A stretch of 64,000 nt of DNA from Erythrobacter litoralis HTCC2594 (GTDB taxonomy: Bacteria > Pseudomonadota > Alphaproteobacteria > Sphingomonadales > Sphingomonadaceae), in the NCBI RefSeq assembly GCF_000013005.1, contig NC_007722.1, forward strand, positions 2,919,501-2,983,500. Reading direction: 5' to 3'. A model generated the notes under the pieces. It saw only the letters and a list, made by a program, of their open reading frames with translations. It was not told where the DNA came from and made no database searches. Below, piece by piece: positions 27,848-36,258 of this stretch. The position numbers and the translations under genes are program-made. The stretch's first letter is position 1. Every line of letters begins with the position of its first letter.

Positions 27848-29821
27848 ATGATCCAGTCGATTCCCTTGAAAAAGCTTGTCCCGAGTCCGCGCAATGTTCG
27901 CAAGTCGAGCGACGTGCTGGCCGACCTCCAGCTGCGGGCAGACATTGCTGCGCGCGGCCTCCTGCAGAACCTCGTCGTGCGCAAAGGAAAGCGCGGCAAG
28001 TTCGAGGTCGAGGCCGGTGGTCGCCGTCTCGCCGCGCTGCAGGCGCTGGCCGAAGAGGGCACGCTACCAAAGGACCACCAGGTCACCTGCCTTGTCATCG
28101 AAGGCGAGGAAAGCGAAGTGCGTGAAGCCAGTCTTGCCGAGAACTTCCAGCGTCTCGCGATGAACCCCGCCGACGAGGCGCAGGCCTTCGCTTCCATCAT
28201 CGAGGCGGGGGCTACCCCCGAAGACGTGGCGCGCCGCTTTGGCCTCACAGTCCGTTTCGTCGAAGGGCGCCTGCGTTTGGCAAGCCTCGCACCGTGCGTC
28301 TTTGAAGCGCTCGCTGAAGGCACGATCACGCTCGACATGGCCAAGGCCTACGGCGCGATTTCTGACGTGGAGCGGCAGGCTCATGTCTATTCCGAGCTGC
28401 AGGACGCCTGGTACCAGATCACGCCTGACACGATCCGCCGGATGGTGCTCGATGCCACGGTGCGAGGTTCCGATCCGCGAGCGGTTCTTGTCGGACGCGA
28501 TGCCTACCTCGCTGCAGGAGGCCGGATCGAGCGCGAACTGTTCGACGATGATGCCAGCGAGAGCTGGATCGATGTCGCGCTTCTCGAAGACCTCGCGCAC
28601 AAGGCCATGGAAGAAGCGGCTTCTAAGAGTGCACTCGAATATGGCCTTGCCTGGGTTCGGCCAACCCTTGGCAACTACGTCAGCCATGACCTTGTTGAAG
28701 GTCTCCGTCGCTTGCCCTGCGAGCCTGCACCAATGACCGAACAGGAAGCACAGGAATTTGGCGATCTCGAAGCCGACTACGACCGTATCGCTGCTGTGCT
28801 CGAAGACGAGGACAGCGACGAGGACGAGATCGCGAGCGCTGAGAAAAAGCTGGTCATCATTGATCGCGCAATGCGCGATCTCAATGACCGCCCCCCAGTG
28901 CTTGCCGAAGAGCTGAAAGCTGAGGCTGGCGCCTTCCTCGTACTCTCGCGCAATGGCGAACCGACACTGGTCCCGCAGTTCTATACCGAGACCGAGGTCA
29001 TCGCTGACGAAGGCGTTGTCGAAGCCGTCGAGGACAGCGGAGCGGCAAAGTCCAAAGGGAATTCGCTGTCGCAGCGCCTTCTCGACGAGCTTGCTATGCA
29101 GCGCCGCGACATTCTGGCGATCCATCTCGCCAACGATCCGGCACTGGCGCTCGACTTCATGGTCTTCACGCTTGCGGATGCCGATGGGCATGACTGGCGC
29201 GCCAATAAGGCATCGACGCTCGTTGGATCGGTCGCATCCGGCCCGGTCAACGGGTTCGAGGCCAAGGATGCACCGGCGAGCGCTGCTCTGGCCGAGCTTG
29301 CCGGGTCGCTCGATGAAAGCTGGCGCTCGGGTGAAACCGACGTCGAACGGTTCGCCAAGTTTCGGGCGCTTTCTGACGAGGCGCGCTCGGCCTGGCTCGG
29401 CCACGTCGTCTCCCGCTCACTCGTTGCCAGTCTTGCTTGCGAAGGCGAACGCTCGGTGCCGCTGCACGAAGCGCTCGGCTCCCTCCTCGAAATCGAGACC
29501 GCGCATTGGTGGCGCCCCACGGCTGCAAACTACTTCGACCGCGTGGCAAAGGCTCGCACGCTCGAAGCGCTCGATGCTGCGGGTGGTCCCGAACTGGTCA
29601 GTCGCTACGCTGCATCGAAGAAGACTGAGCTTGCGAGCGCTGCCGAGCGTATCTTCACCGGCAACTTTATCGGTGAGGCTGACATCAAGGAGCGAGCACA
29701 GGCTTGGGTGCCTGCGATCATGCGGTTCGACGGCGCCGACGAAGTCGAACCGGTTGCGGCCGATGCCAATGAGCCGGTCAGCGACGAAGCGAGTGACGAA
29801 ATTGCCGAGCAGGCTGCCTGA
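27848..29821 (+). CDS. ParB/RepB/Spo0J family partition protein (large)
   Basis: A 657-residue ParB-family protein. The N-terminus IQSIPLKKLVPSPRNVRKSS begins the ParB/sulfiredoxin-like nuclease-CTPase domain, with GGRRLAALQALAEEG and EASLAENFQRLAMNPADEAQ as conserved boxes, followed by the HTH (TPEDVARRFGLTVRFVEGRLRLA). The remaining ~450 residues are acidic and specific to this plasmid/ICE subtype. No ParA is adjacent, so it may act in gene control or stabilisation rather than classic partition. CAGGAG upstream of the ATG at 27848 supports the start. It follows the helicase gene by about 100 bp. Confidence 0.88.
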   Translation: MIQSIPLKKLVPSPRNVRKSSDVLADLQLRADIAARGLLQNLVVRKGKRGKFEVEAGGRRLAALQALAEEGTLPKDHQVTCLVIEGEESEVREASLAENFQRLAMNPADEAQAFASIIEAGATPEDVARRFGLTVRFVEGRLRLASLAPCVFEALAEGTITLDMAKAYGAISDVERQAHVYSELQDAWYQITPDTIRRMVLDATVRGSDPRAVLVGRDAYLAAGGRIERELFDDDASESWIDVALLEDLAHKAMEEAASKSALEYGLAWVRPTLGNYVSHDLVEGLRRLPCEPAPMTEQEAQEFGDLEADYDRIAAVLEDEDSDEDEIASAEKKLVIIDRAMRDLNDRPPVLAEELKAEAGAFLVLSRNGEPTLVPQFYTETEVIADEGVVEAVEDSGAAKSKGNSLSQRLLDELAMQRRDILAIHLANDPALALDFMVFTLADADGHDWRANKASTLVGSVASGPVNGFEAKDAPASAALAELAGSLDESWRSGETDVERFAKFRALSDEARSAWLGHVVSRSLVASLACEGERSVPLHEALGSLLEIETAHWWRPTAANYFDRVAKARTLEALDAAGGPELVSRYAASKKTELASAAERIFTGNFIGEADIKERAQAWVPAIMRFDGADEVEPVAADANEPVSDEASDEIAEQAA

Positions 29822-29850
29822 CCCCTCCTGACAGGCCCAGGTCACTCGGC

Positions 29851-29887
29851 GGGCGGTCCGTCCTTATCGGGACGGATCGCCCTTTTT
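29851..29887 (+). terminator. Rho-independent terminator after parB
   Basis: GGCGGTCCGTCC at 29852-29863 pairs with GGACGGATCGCC at 29870-29881 (one G-T wobble), with a TTATCG loop and a T5 run at 29883-29887. It ends the primase-helicase-parB unit. Confidence 0.85.
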
Positions 29888-30067
29888 CATGTCACACTCG
29901 GGCCGTTAGGCGACTGTCCGCTCTACCCTTGCGTTGATACGAAAGCCGCCGTTCCACAACAGACCCAAATGCGGACATCGAATGACAGCCACCAGACCAA
30001 CCTTACGCTTTTTTGGGATCGGCGTGTAGCTCATGGCTGAGGGATTGTCAGATTGGTGATTGCGTGG

Positions 30068-31390
30068 TCAGCCAATGCGTTGGAAGCACTGTTCTAGCAA
30101 ATCCAGCGCTTGACCTGTGCCAGCCAAAGAAAATGTTCCGCGTTGCCGTCCCTCAATGAGTAGCCTGAGACTGTTTCCAACTTTAATTGCGTGACGGAAC
30201 CGCCAGTCATTTATGCGGAGGGATCGCAAAGGCTCATAGCCTTCAGCTTGCGCGCCAAGCGAAACATCATCAATTACAATGGCGCTGACACGCGATTTCG
30301 GAATAATGTGAACGGCATCGTCGGTGTCGTAAAGCGTTATGCTATCACTCATCCAACTCGGCGAAAAGGAGAATGAAATAGCTTGCCCAGAACGATTGCG
30401 ACCGATTTGCTCCAAGCGGCAAAAGCTGTCATACGCCACAGCGTTCCAAGAGCCAGACCGTCGCTCCCAGAGTTTGATGGGACCATCGCTTTCGACAGGC
30501 GCGACGGAGCCAAGTCCCGTCGTTCCGCACCGGACTAACGCCACGGCACCAGAGTCTGGAAGCGGCTGAGTACATATGCCGCTCGAACGCATTTCTTGCT
30601 CGACTGAATCAAGTCGTGCGCAAGCCGCCTCAATCTCGTCAAAGTCATCAGAAGCGGGATCACAGCTCACCATCTCGGCCTCCCAGCGCGCTATCAAGCC
30701 CCTCTGCGCTTGCGTCCAGCTCGGTTCAGCAGAAGTATCTTCGTTGCCAGCACCTTCGACCGCTATGTTGCCCAAGATCCCTAATTGCTGCCCCGGTGTG
30801 TCAGAAACACTACCACTAAATGGGTCAGCCTCTCTTAGCGCACGTGCTTCTTCTTGGCGGATGCGAACACAATTGTTCAATGAAGCGATGGCATCGTTCA
30901 CGCCAGTCATATCAAACGTGGCCAATGTGCTTTGGTTCGAACCTCGCTGCAGGTTGAAAGTGAGGTGGTCTTGTGAGGCAGCCGCGTCCAGAAAGGAGGT
31001 AAAACTCCTGCCTTCAAAACGATGTGTTAGTCCTCGAAACAATGAAGTGACATTGATCGATTCCATGTCCAGAACGACCAAAATATCATCTGGGCCGAAT
31101 TGAGCCGAAACTCGATGGATGTCTCCGTTAGCGAGACTTCTCCAATTTTCGTTGTTCAGCTTCAAGTCTAGCCCGGCGTTCGACAGAGAAAACATGAATT
31201 CAAGTTTAGTGCCATTTGATGATGTTTTTTGAATATGGCAGTTATTTATACCCATCGATCCCCATGTAGCCCACACGAACCAACCATTGCCCACGGCCTC
31301 AACTCTCGATGAGTTGACTTGAGCTTGAGCACTTGAACTTGCGAAAATTATCGACGCCAACGCGATCACATTCAAAATCTTTCTATACAT
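30068..31390 (-). CDS. Exported hypothetical protein, low-GC cargo
   Basis: A 440-residue protein of unknown function with a clear signal peptide (YRKILNVIALASIIFASSSAQAQ, cleavage after AQA) and AAGGA about 8 bp before the ATG at 31390. The mature part has beta-rich segments (SRVEAVGNGWFVWATWGSMG) and two or three Cys residues that could form disulfides (for example ACARLDSVEQE and GICTQPLP). Base composition is visibly more AT-rich than the flanking parB and ardC genes, and the strand is opposite, so it looks like an independent insertion. I recognise no family. Confidence 0.7.
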   Translation of the reverse strand: MYRKILNVIALASIIFASSSAQAQVNSSRVEAVGNGWFVWATWGSMGINNCHIQKTSSNGTKLEFMFSLSNAGLDLKLNNENWRSLANGDIHRVSAQFGPDDILVVLDMESINVTSLFRGLTHRFEGRSFTSFLDAAASQDHLTFNLQRGSNQSTLATFDMTGVNDAIASLNNCVRIRQEEARALREADPFSGSVSDTPGQQLGILGNIAVEGAGNEDTSAEPSWTQAQRGLIARWEAEMVSCDPASDDFDEIEAACARLDSVEQEMRSSGICTQPLPDSGAVALVRCGTTGLGSVAPVESDGPIKLWERRSGSWNAVAYDSFCRLEQIGRNRSGQAISFSFSPSWMSDSITLYDTDDAVHIIPKSRVSAIVIDDVSLGAQAEGYEPLRSLRINDWRFRHAIKVGNSLRLLIEGRQRGTFSLAGTGQALDLLEQCFQRIG

Positions 31391-31758
31391 CGATAATTCC
31401 TTAGACCTATTTCGGCCATTCACCTCATTTTGAAACTTGCCAGCGATCAAATACGAAGTTGTTCGGCCGGTCAATGCACAACCAAAGGTTGGGCAATGAA
31501 GTGATCTTGTCATGCATGGCATCGACAAATTGCAGAGCGATCGTCCGCTTCCACCCTCAAAATGCGACAATAGTGACCTTTTCGAGATGCTCCGAAAGCC
31601 GACCTCGGCGAGGTGTTGGCTATGTCCGCTCTTGGGAGCCGTTGGTGAGCAAGCTAGTGACAGAGATTGGGCCGCAAAGCCGAACAATGATACAGAGGAG
31701 AGAGAGCTTCTTCTGAGTGCTCTGGGACAAATTCGTCCCAGCATTCAGGAGACCCTCC
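31391..31758. promoter_or_regulatory. Divergent intergenic region between exported protein and ardC
   Basis: A 368-bp gene-free stretch between two divergent starts; it should hold promoters for both. Open frames on the plus strand here overlap ardC out of frame and lack ribosome binding sites, so I do not call them. No clear inverted repeat stood out. Confidence 0.4.
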
Positions 31759-32691
31759 ATGCCGAAGTTCAAAAGGCCAACGTCCACTCAATCACCCGCA
31801 CAGCGCATCACCGCCGCCATCATTGAAAAGCTCGAACAGGGCACAAAGCCCTGGGTCAGGCCTTGGCGCGGTGTGCCGGTTTCGCGGCCCTTGCGCTCCT
31901 GCGGCACCCCCTATCGCGGCATGAACACTTTCTGGCTGTGGATGGTGGCTGATGGCTGCGGCTACGCCTCGCCTTACTGGATGACCTATCGCCAGTGCCA
32001 GAAGCTTGGGGGTCAGGTCCGCAAGGGTGAGAAATCGACCATTGCGATCTTCTACAAGAGCTACACCAAGGAAGTCGAGAACGCCGAGGGCGGGCAGGAC
32101 ACGGAGAACCGCCGCGTCCTCAAGGCCTACGCCGTGTTCAACGCTGACCAGTGCGATGGCCTCCCGGAATTCTACCATCCCAAGCCATTGGTCGAAGCGC
32201 TTGAGCCCAAAGGACGCGAAGACCGGCTCGATACATTCTTCGCCCATATCGGCGCCGACCTGCGTCATCATGGTGCGCAGGCTTACTACGAGCCGCAGCG
32301 CGACCGGGTCACTATGCCGCCAGCCGAACTCTTCGAAGCCTACGACCAATACTATGCCACGCTCGCACACGAGCTATCGCACTGGACGGGGCATTCCTCG
32401 CGGCTCGATCGCGATCTCAAGAACCGATTTGGTAGTGAGGCCTATGCTGCCGAAGAACTGATCGCCGAGCTTTCCTCGGCCATTCTCGGGGCTGAACTGG
32501 GCCTTCCAGTCACCCACCTCGACCATCACGCCAGCTACATCGCGTCCTGGCTCAAGATCCTCAAATCGGACGAGCGTGCAATCCTAACCGCTGCGGCCAA
32601 GGCCGAGGAAGCGGCCAGCCTGTTGCTTGACCTTGGGGGACAACAATCCAGCGAAAGCGAGATCGACATCGATCTTGCTGACGCAGCCTGA
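31759..32691 (+). CDS. ardC: ArdC family antirestriction protein
   Basis: A 310-residue ArdC-type antirestriction protein. The N-terminal ssDNA-binding domain shows IIEKLEQGTKPWVRPWRG, YRGMNTFWLWM and WMTYRQCQKLGGQVRKGEKST. The C-terminal metallopeptidase domain has the zinc motif HELSHWTGH with a downstream Glu (AAEELIAELSSAILG). ArdC proteins coat the incoming single strand and protect it from host restriction during conjugation. AGGAG upstream sets ATG 31759. It starts the plus-strand ICE accessory run with the next gene 11 bp downstream. Confidence 0.93.
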   Translation: MPKFKRPTSTQSPAQRITAAIIEKLEQGTKPWVRPWRGVPVSRPLRSCGTPYRGMNTFWLWMVADGCGYASPYWMTYRQCQKLGGQVRKGEKSTIAIFYKSYTKEVENAEGGQDTENRRVLKAYAVFNADQCDGLPEFYHPKPLVEALEPKGREDRLDTFFAHIGADLRHHGAQAYYEPQRDRVTMPPAELFEAYDQYYATLAHELSHWTGHSSRLDRDLKNRFGSEAYAAEELIAELSSAILGAELGLPVTHLDHHASYIASWLKILKSDERAILTAAAKAEEAASLLLDLGGQQSSESEIDIDLADAA

Positions 32692-32702
32692 GGAGCGGTG
32701 AA

Positions 32703-33143
32703 ATGGGACGTTCTGTCAGTTATCCGACCGGATCGGTGGTGGCCTTTCGCCTTCTTGATGATGGCGAAGAGGACGATGTCGACTGGGCCCACGAATGCCT
32801 GGTCGAAGAAATCATCGATACCATGAAGGCAGCTTTCCCCTCCTTCGAGAATTTCGATGGATGGCGCGGCCGCGAAGATCGCATACTCCTGCGCAACGCC
32901 TTCGCTGATTGCGGCATATCGACCTATTGCGGCCTTGCCGCGATCTGGCTCGTCGAACGCGACGATGCCCGGTACTGGGAGGCCGATTTCTACGTGCCAC
33001 GAACGGCACGGGCACGGCACTGGCTTGGTCAAGCGTCGGATAGGTTCATCGACCTGTTTGGTGAGTTGCGCCTGGTCGGGCGGTTCTCGAATGGTGAAGC
33101 GATCTTCGAGCGCTCCCGATCCACCTGCGACACCGAGTGCTGA
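32703..33143 (+). CDS. ICE hypothetical protein downstream of ardC
   Basis: A 146-residue hypothetical protein (MGRSVSYPTGSVVAFRLLDD...). It is acidic in the first third (DDGEEDDVDWAHECLVEE) and has conserved-looking aromatic patches (YCGLAAIWLVERDDARYW). No motif for catalysis or DNA binding is evident. It follows ardC by 11 bp with GAGGAG as ribosome binding site, so is co-transcribed with it, and may share a role in protection or establishment after transfer; that is inference only. Confidence 0.7.
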   Translation: MGRSVSYPTGSVVAFRLLDDGEEDDVDWAHECLVEEIIDTMKAAFPSFENFDGWRGREDRILLRNAFADCGISTYCGLAAIWLVERDDARYWEADFYVPRTARARHWLGQASDRFIDLFGELRLVGRFSNGEAIFERSRSTCDTEC

Positions 33144-33362
33144 TCCTGCCTCGTCCCTGGCCGCCGGGAGAGGCCCTTGGGCCGGTCGGAGCGCGCCGCA
33201 ACCTGCGGCCCGTCGGCCCGTGTTGCCCGCGCCAGCCTAGGTCCGCAGGTTTCCCGCTACGCGGTGCGTCTCACCCCTTTTCCCGGCCCTGATCGGGCTC
33301 CGGCGGACAGGGCCGAGGCAATGGTGCCTCCTCTCCTATTCCGCACGATCAGGAGACACCCC

Positions 33363-34298
33363 ATGTACGACAGCTTCATCGACCAATTGAGCGGCCTCGA
33401 CCTCTCAGGCCTCAGCATCGGGCCGGCCCCCTTCAACCAGACCGACTTTCCTTGCGAGGACGCGATCGACCAGACGCTTGGTGCCGTATGGTCAGATCTG
33501 TTCGCGATGTTCTCCGACACTGCTTTGGAAGCCGATGCTGAGGATATTGCCTGGGGCGTGGTCAACCTCTTCCACCGCGCCGCCAGCCGCAAGTCGGCTC
33601 AGCTTGACCGGGCCAGCAACGAGATCCGTGTCCTGCTAGCATCCGCCGATGGTTCCGAAGTGCATTCGAGCAATTTGGAAGAGCAGATTGAGCGCGCGCA
33701 GGCAGCCGAAGCCAGCATGCTTGCTTTTGAGCGGATGCGTGAGGCTATGGCGGCCCTTTACCGGGAAGAGACCGGTTCCTGCTGGAAGCCCATGTCAGGC
33801 TCGCGCACAAGCCATTCGCGGGGGCTAACATCGGCTGTAATCGATGGCCGAGATTTCCTGCGCGCACGCGCGGAGAACCGGCGCCATGCCCTGATCCCTG
33901 AAGGCACTCCAGTCGTCTTTGCCGGTGGTCGCCAAAGCTTCGAGAGCGCCGCAGATGCGCGTGCCTATGCCGACAATATCTGGGCGACACTGGACAAGGT
34001 TCGCAATGCCGTTCCCGATCTCTTCTTGGTTCATGGCGGCGACGGCAAAGGTGCTGATCGTTTGGCCTCCAGCTGGGCTGAGCGTCGCGAGGTCCAGCAG
34101 CTGACCTACTCGCTCGATCGTCGTCTCGGTGCCCGCGCCGGGTTCAAGCGCAACGAGCAGATGCTCTCGCTCAATCCGCGTTACGTTGTTGCATTTCCGG
34201 GCAATGGCGTGACCGAACGACTGGTGATCGATGCCAAGGCGCGCCGGATCACCGTGGTCAATCGCCGCGGCCCCTTGGGTACCTCTCCGGGGTCCTGA
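33363..34298 (+). CDS. DUF2493 domain-containing protein
   Basis: A 311-residue protein whose C-terminal ~130 residues match DUF2493 (SLOG-like Rossmann fold): VVFAGGRQSFESAADARAYADNIW, LFLVHGGDGKGADRLASSWAE and VVAFPGNGVTERLV, with the GGR...HGGxxGAD nucleotide-binding pattern of the SLOG superfamily. The N-terminal half is helical and specific to mobile elements. SLOG proteins bind nucleotide-derived ligands, and some act in defence signalling, but DUF2493 itself is uncharacterised. ATG 33363 has AGGAG upstream. A 219-bp GC-rich leader precedes it. Confidence 0.8.
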   Translation: MYDSFIDQLSGLDLSGLSIGPAPFNQTDFPCEDAIDQTLGAVWSDLFAMFSDTALEADAEDIAWGVVNLFHRAASRKSAQLDRASNEIRVLLASADGSEVHSSNLEEQIERAQAAEASMLAFERMREAMAALYREETGSCWKPMSGSRTSHSRGLTSAVIDGRDFLRARAENRRHALIPEGTPVVFAGGRQSFESAADARAYADNIWATLDKVRNAVPDLFLVHGGDGKGADRLASSWAERREVQQLTYSLDRRLGARAGFKRNEQMLSLNPRYVVAFPGNGVTERLVIDAKARRITVVNRRGPLGTSPGS

Positions 34299-34367
34299 GG
34301 AGCTTTTGGCATTTGATCCTAAATTGCATGGATGTGCATTCGACGCCGACCCGACTATGCTGAGCTC

Positions 34368-34637
34368 ATGCAACTGGACGATCTTCTGCAGCGCTATTTT
34401 GCCACGAACGACCTCTCCGGGGTTGCGCCCGATACCCTTGCAGCTGGCATCGAGCATTGTCGGGTCGACCTCGGCCTTGAGAAGGACCGGGGCAAGCGCT
34501 TTGCACTGTGGTCGTTCCTGCACATGTTCGGGTCCGCCCCCGATCGCGATGTGGCGTTCGAGAACGAGGAAGACCGGGAAGCAGCCCGCAACTTCATGGA
34601 TCTGCTGGCGGCATCGGAAGGCGAAGGCGAAGCCTGA
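34368..34637 (+). CDS. Small ICE hypothetical protein
   Basis: An 89-residue hypothetical protein starting MQLDDLLQRYFATNDLSGV; the ATG at 34368 is preferred over an in-frame ATG at 34332, which adds a basic, non-conserved-looking tail. The chain is helical and acidic at its end (MDLLAASEGEGEA). It lies downstream of DUF2493 and upstream of ssb in the same orientation. No function can be assigned. Confidence 0.6.
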   Translation: MQLDDLLQRYFATNDLSGVAPDTLAAGIEHCRVDLGLEKDRGKRFALWSFLHMFGSAPDRDVAFENEEDREAARNFMDLLAASEGEGEA

Positions 34638-34909
34638 TTGCAAGTGCCGGTCACGGCACCTTCAGACCCGCACCCGATACCCATCCGGCTTTTGTCGCGA
34701 ACAGTCCTGAACCAGGTCAGCTGAGAACAGCAACCCGTTCCTTTCCGGCCGTGTTGTCGCGCTTCGCGCGCCTGCCCGCACCACCCGTCATGAATAGGTT
34801 CCCCTTCGGCCCTTCAGGCCTGCGGTGCAGTCCTCCCATGCCCTGCTTCTTCTGGATGTTCGCAAGCCGGAGATGGTCTCCGGTTTGAGGAACTGAAGGA
34901 ACTTTCATC

Positions 34910-35308
34910 ATGACCAATATCGCAATCCTCACTGGCCGCATCGCCCGCGATCCGGAAACCCGCGAGACCAAAGGCGGCACCAATGTCACCGGCATCACCG
35001 TCGTCACCGATCGCCCCGCACGCGACAAGGACGGCAAGACCTACAAGGACGAGAACGGCTACACTGCCAAGGAAAGCGAGTTCCACCGGGTGACCTGCTT
35101 CAACGGCCTTGCCAAGACCGTCGGCCAGTACTGCTCCAAGGGCCAGCTGGTCAGCGTGCAGGGCCGCATCCACTACACCCAGTGGGAGGACAAGGACGGG
35201 GTCACCCGCTACGGCACCGAGATCCTCGCCGACAAGGTCGACTTCCTCTCGCGCGGCAACGGTTCTGGCGACGAGAACGACAACAAGGATGCTCCCGAGA
35301 TCGACTGA
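34910..35308 (+). CDS. ssb: Single-stranded DNA-binding protein
   Basis: A 132-residue SSB of the plasmid/ICE kind. The OB fold is visible: NIAILTGRIARDPETRETKG, TVVTDRPARDKDGKTYKDEN, ESEFHRVTCFNGLAKTVGQY and GQLVSVQGRIHYTQWEDKDG. It would protect the transferred strand or help the element replicate after entry. The C-terminus is acidic (GDENDNKDAPEID) but lacks the Asp-Asp-Ile-Pro-Phe type tip of chromosomal SSBs, so contacts with host replication proteins may differ. A rho-independent hairpin follows. Confidence 0.93.
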   Translation: MTNIAILTGRIARDPETRETKGGTNVTGITVVTDRPARDKDGKTYKDENGYTAKESEFHRVTCFNGLAKTVGQYCSKGQLVSVQGRIHYTQWEDKDGVTRYGTEILADKVDFLSRGNGSGDENDNKDAPEID

Positions 35309-35336
35309 CATCGATACCGGCCGCTCCCCCAACGAA

Positions 35337-35377
35337 GAGGCTCTGCCGCAAGCGGCAGGGCCTCTTCTTCTGTGTTT
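35337..35377. terminator. Hairpin terminator after ssb
   Basis: GAGGCTCTGCCGC (35337-35349) and GCGGCAGGGCCTC (35352-35364) form a 13-bp stem with one wobble and a 2-base spacer, followed by TTCTTCTGTGTTT. It separates ssb from the convergent gene. Confidence 0.75.
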
Positions 35378-35642
35378 ACCCGGTTTCCTTCGTCGGGCTT
35401 GATGCGCGCGATGAACTGCTTGCTGTCAGTTTCGCGATCGCCGCTGTTTCGCCAAGCTGGCCAACCGCCTCGGCGACCTTTTTCAATCCCTTCTTTGAGA
35501 ATGTCTCAAGGCCGGTGCCAAGAATGACCTGTCCGACTTCTTTGGCCGCTTGTGCCTCAAGCTCTCGCTGTTTTGCATCAAGCGCCTCGCGATCGGCTTC
35601 GAGCTTCTGCAAGGCGGCAATTGCACTTCTATTTCGGGGCAT
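35376..35642 (-). CDS. Small coiled-coil ICE protein
   Basis: An 88-residue protein with a charged coiled-coil N-terminus (AALQKLEADREALDAKQRELE) and a second helical part (VILGTGLETFSKKGLKKVAEAVGQL). It resembles small proteins recurrent in sphingomonad elements (DUF6437-like by recollection, unverified). It is on the minus strand, opposite to its neighbours. No function assigned. Confidence 0.65.
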   Translation of the reverse strand: MPRNRSAIAALQKLEADREALDAKQRELEAQAAKEVGQVILGTGLETFSKKGLKKVAEAVGQLGETAAIAKLTASSSSRASSPTKETG

Positions 35643-35991
35643 TTCTTAATCCTTCTGCATCCCCTCTAAATTTCCTCCCCGCTGATATCTATGCTCGCGC
35701 CAGCGGGGTGTAGGAAAGGGCAATCGCAGCAGGCCGGAAACCATTCGAGTTGGAGCATAGATGGTGGGTCCTGGCTCACGGATGTCCAAGCATGATGGCC
35801 TTGCGCCTCCCGCCTCAAGGACTGGCGGGGCCCCACCATTTTGCCTCCCTTCGCTTGCGCTCCAGTTCGACAAAATCGTTGCCCCCACCGCCGCTTGCGC
35901 GGTCGCCCGTCCGGGCGATCCTGTGACCCGGGATACGCAAGACCATCCGGCGATCTCCTGTCGTCTCACGACAATTATCAGGAGGAATACA
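35643..35991. other. Gene-free stretch with long leader of the next small gene
   Basis: About 350 bp without a credible gene. CCCCGCTG at 35677-35684 and CAGCGGGG at 35701-35708 form an inverted repeat. The right part is a GC-rich leader ending in AGGAGG before the ATG at 35992, similar in style to the long leaders before the DUF2493 and ssb genes. Confidence 0.4.
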
Positions 35992-36213
35992 ATGGCTTGT
36001 TCTACACACTGCACTTTACCGTCGCGCAGCTATTTCGAAGCTCTGGAAACCGCAGAAAAGCGGGCGCTGCACAGCTTCTTCGATCAGCATGTCATCGAGG
36101 ATGATGAGCTTGGATATTTCGCTCTCGACGAGGGTGACTATAACGCATTGCCAGCGCATCTCACAGCGCGTGTGGTCCACACCGTCCATGGCGGCATGCT
36201 TGACGAGTTTTGA
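35992..36213 (+). CDS. Small ICE hypothetical protein
   Basis: A 73-residue acidic protein (MACSTHCTLPSRSYFEALET..., ending VHGGMLDEF). A strong AGGAGG lies 7 bases before the ATG at 35992, and a rho-independent terminator follows 12 bp after the stop, so this is a complete monocistronic gene. Two cysteines sit at the N-terminus. There is no recognised family or function. Confidence 0.65.
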   Translation: MACSTHCTLPSRSYFEALETAEKRALHSFFDQHVIEDDELGYFALDEGDYNALPAHLTARVVHTVHGGMLDEF

Positions 36214-36225
36214 CCGCGATCAAGA

Positions 36226-36258
36226 GGGCGGGAACCGGAAACGGTTCCCGCCCTTTTT
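36226..36258 (+). terminator. Rho-independent terminator
   Basis: GGGCGGGAACCG (36226-36237) and CGGTTCCCGCCC (36242-36253) form a perfect 12-bp stem with a GAAA-type loop and a T5 tail at 36254-36258. Confidence 0.92.

Noticed and set aside
31512..31826. A plus-strand frame upstream of and overlapping ardC
   Set aside because: It runs into ardC in another frame; the ardC frame has a strong ribosome binding site, conserved N-terminus and zinc motif.
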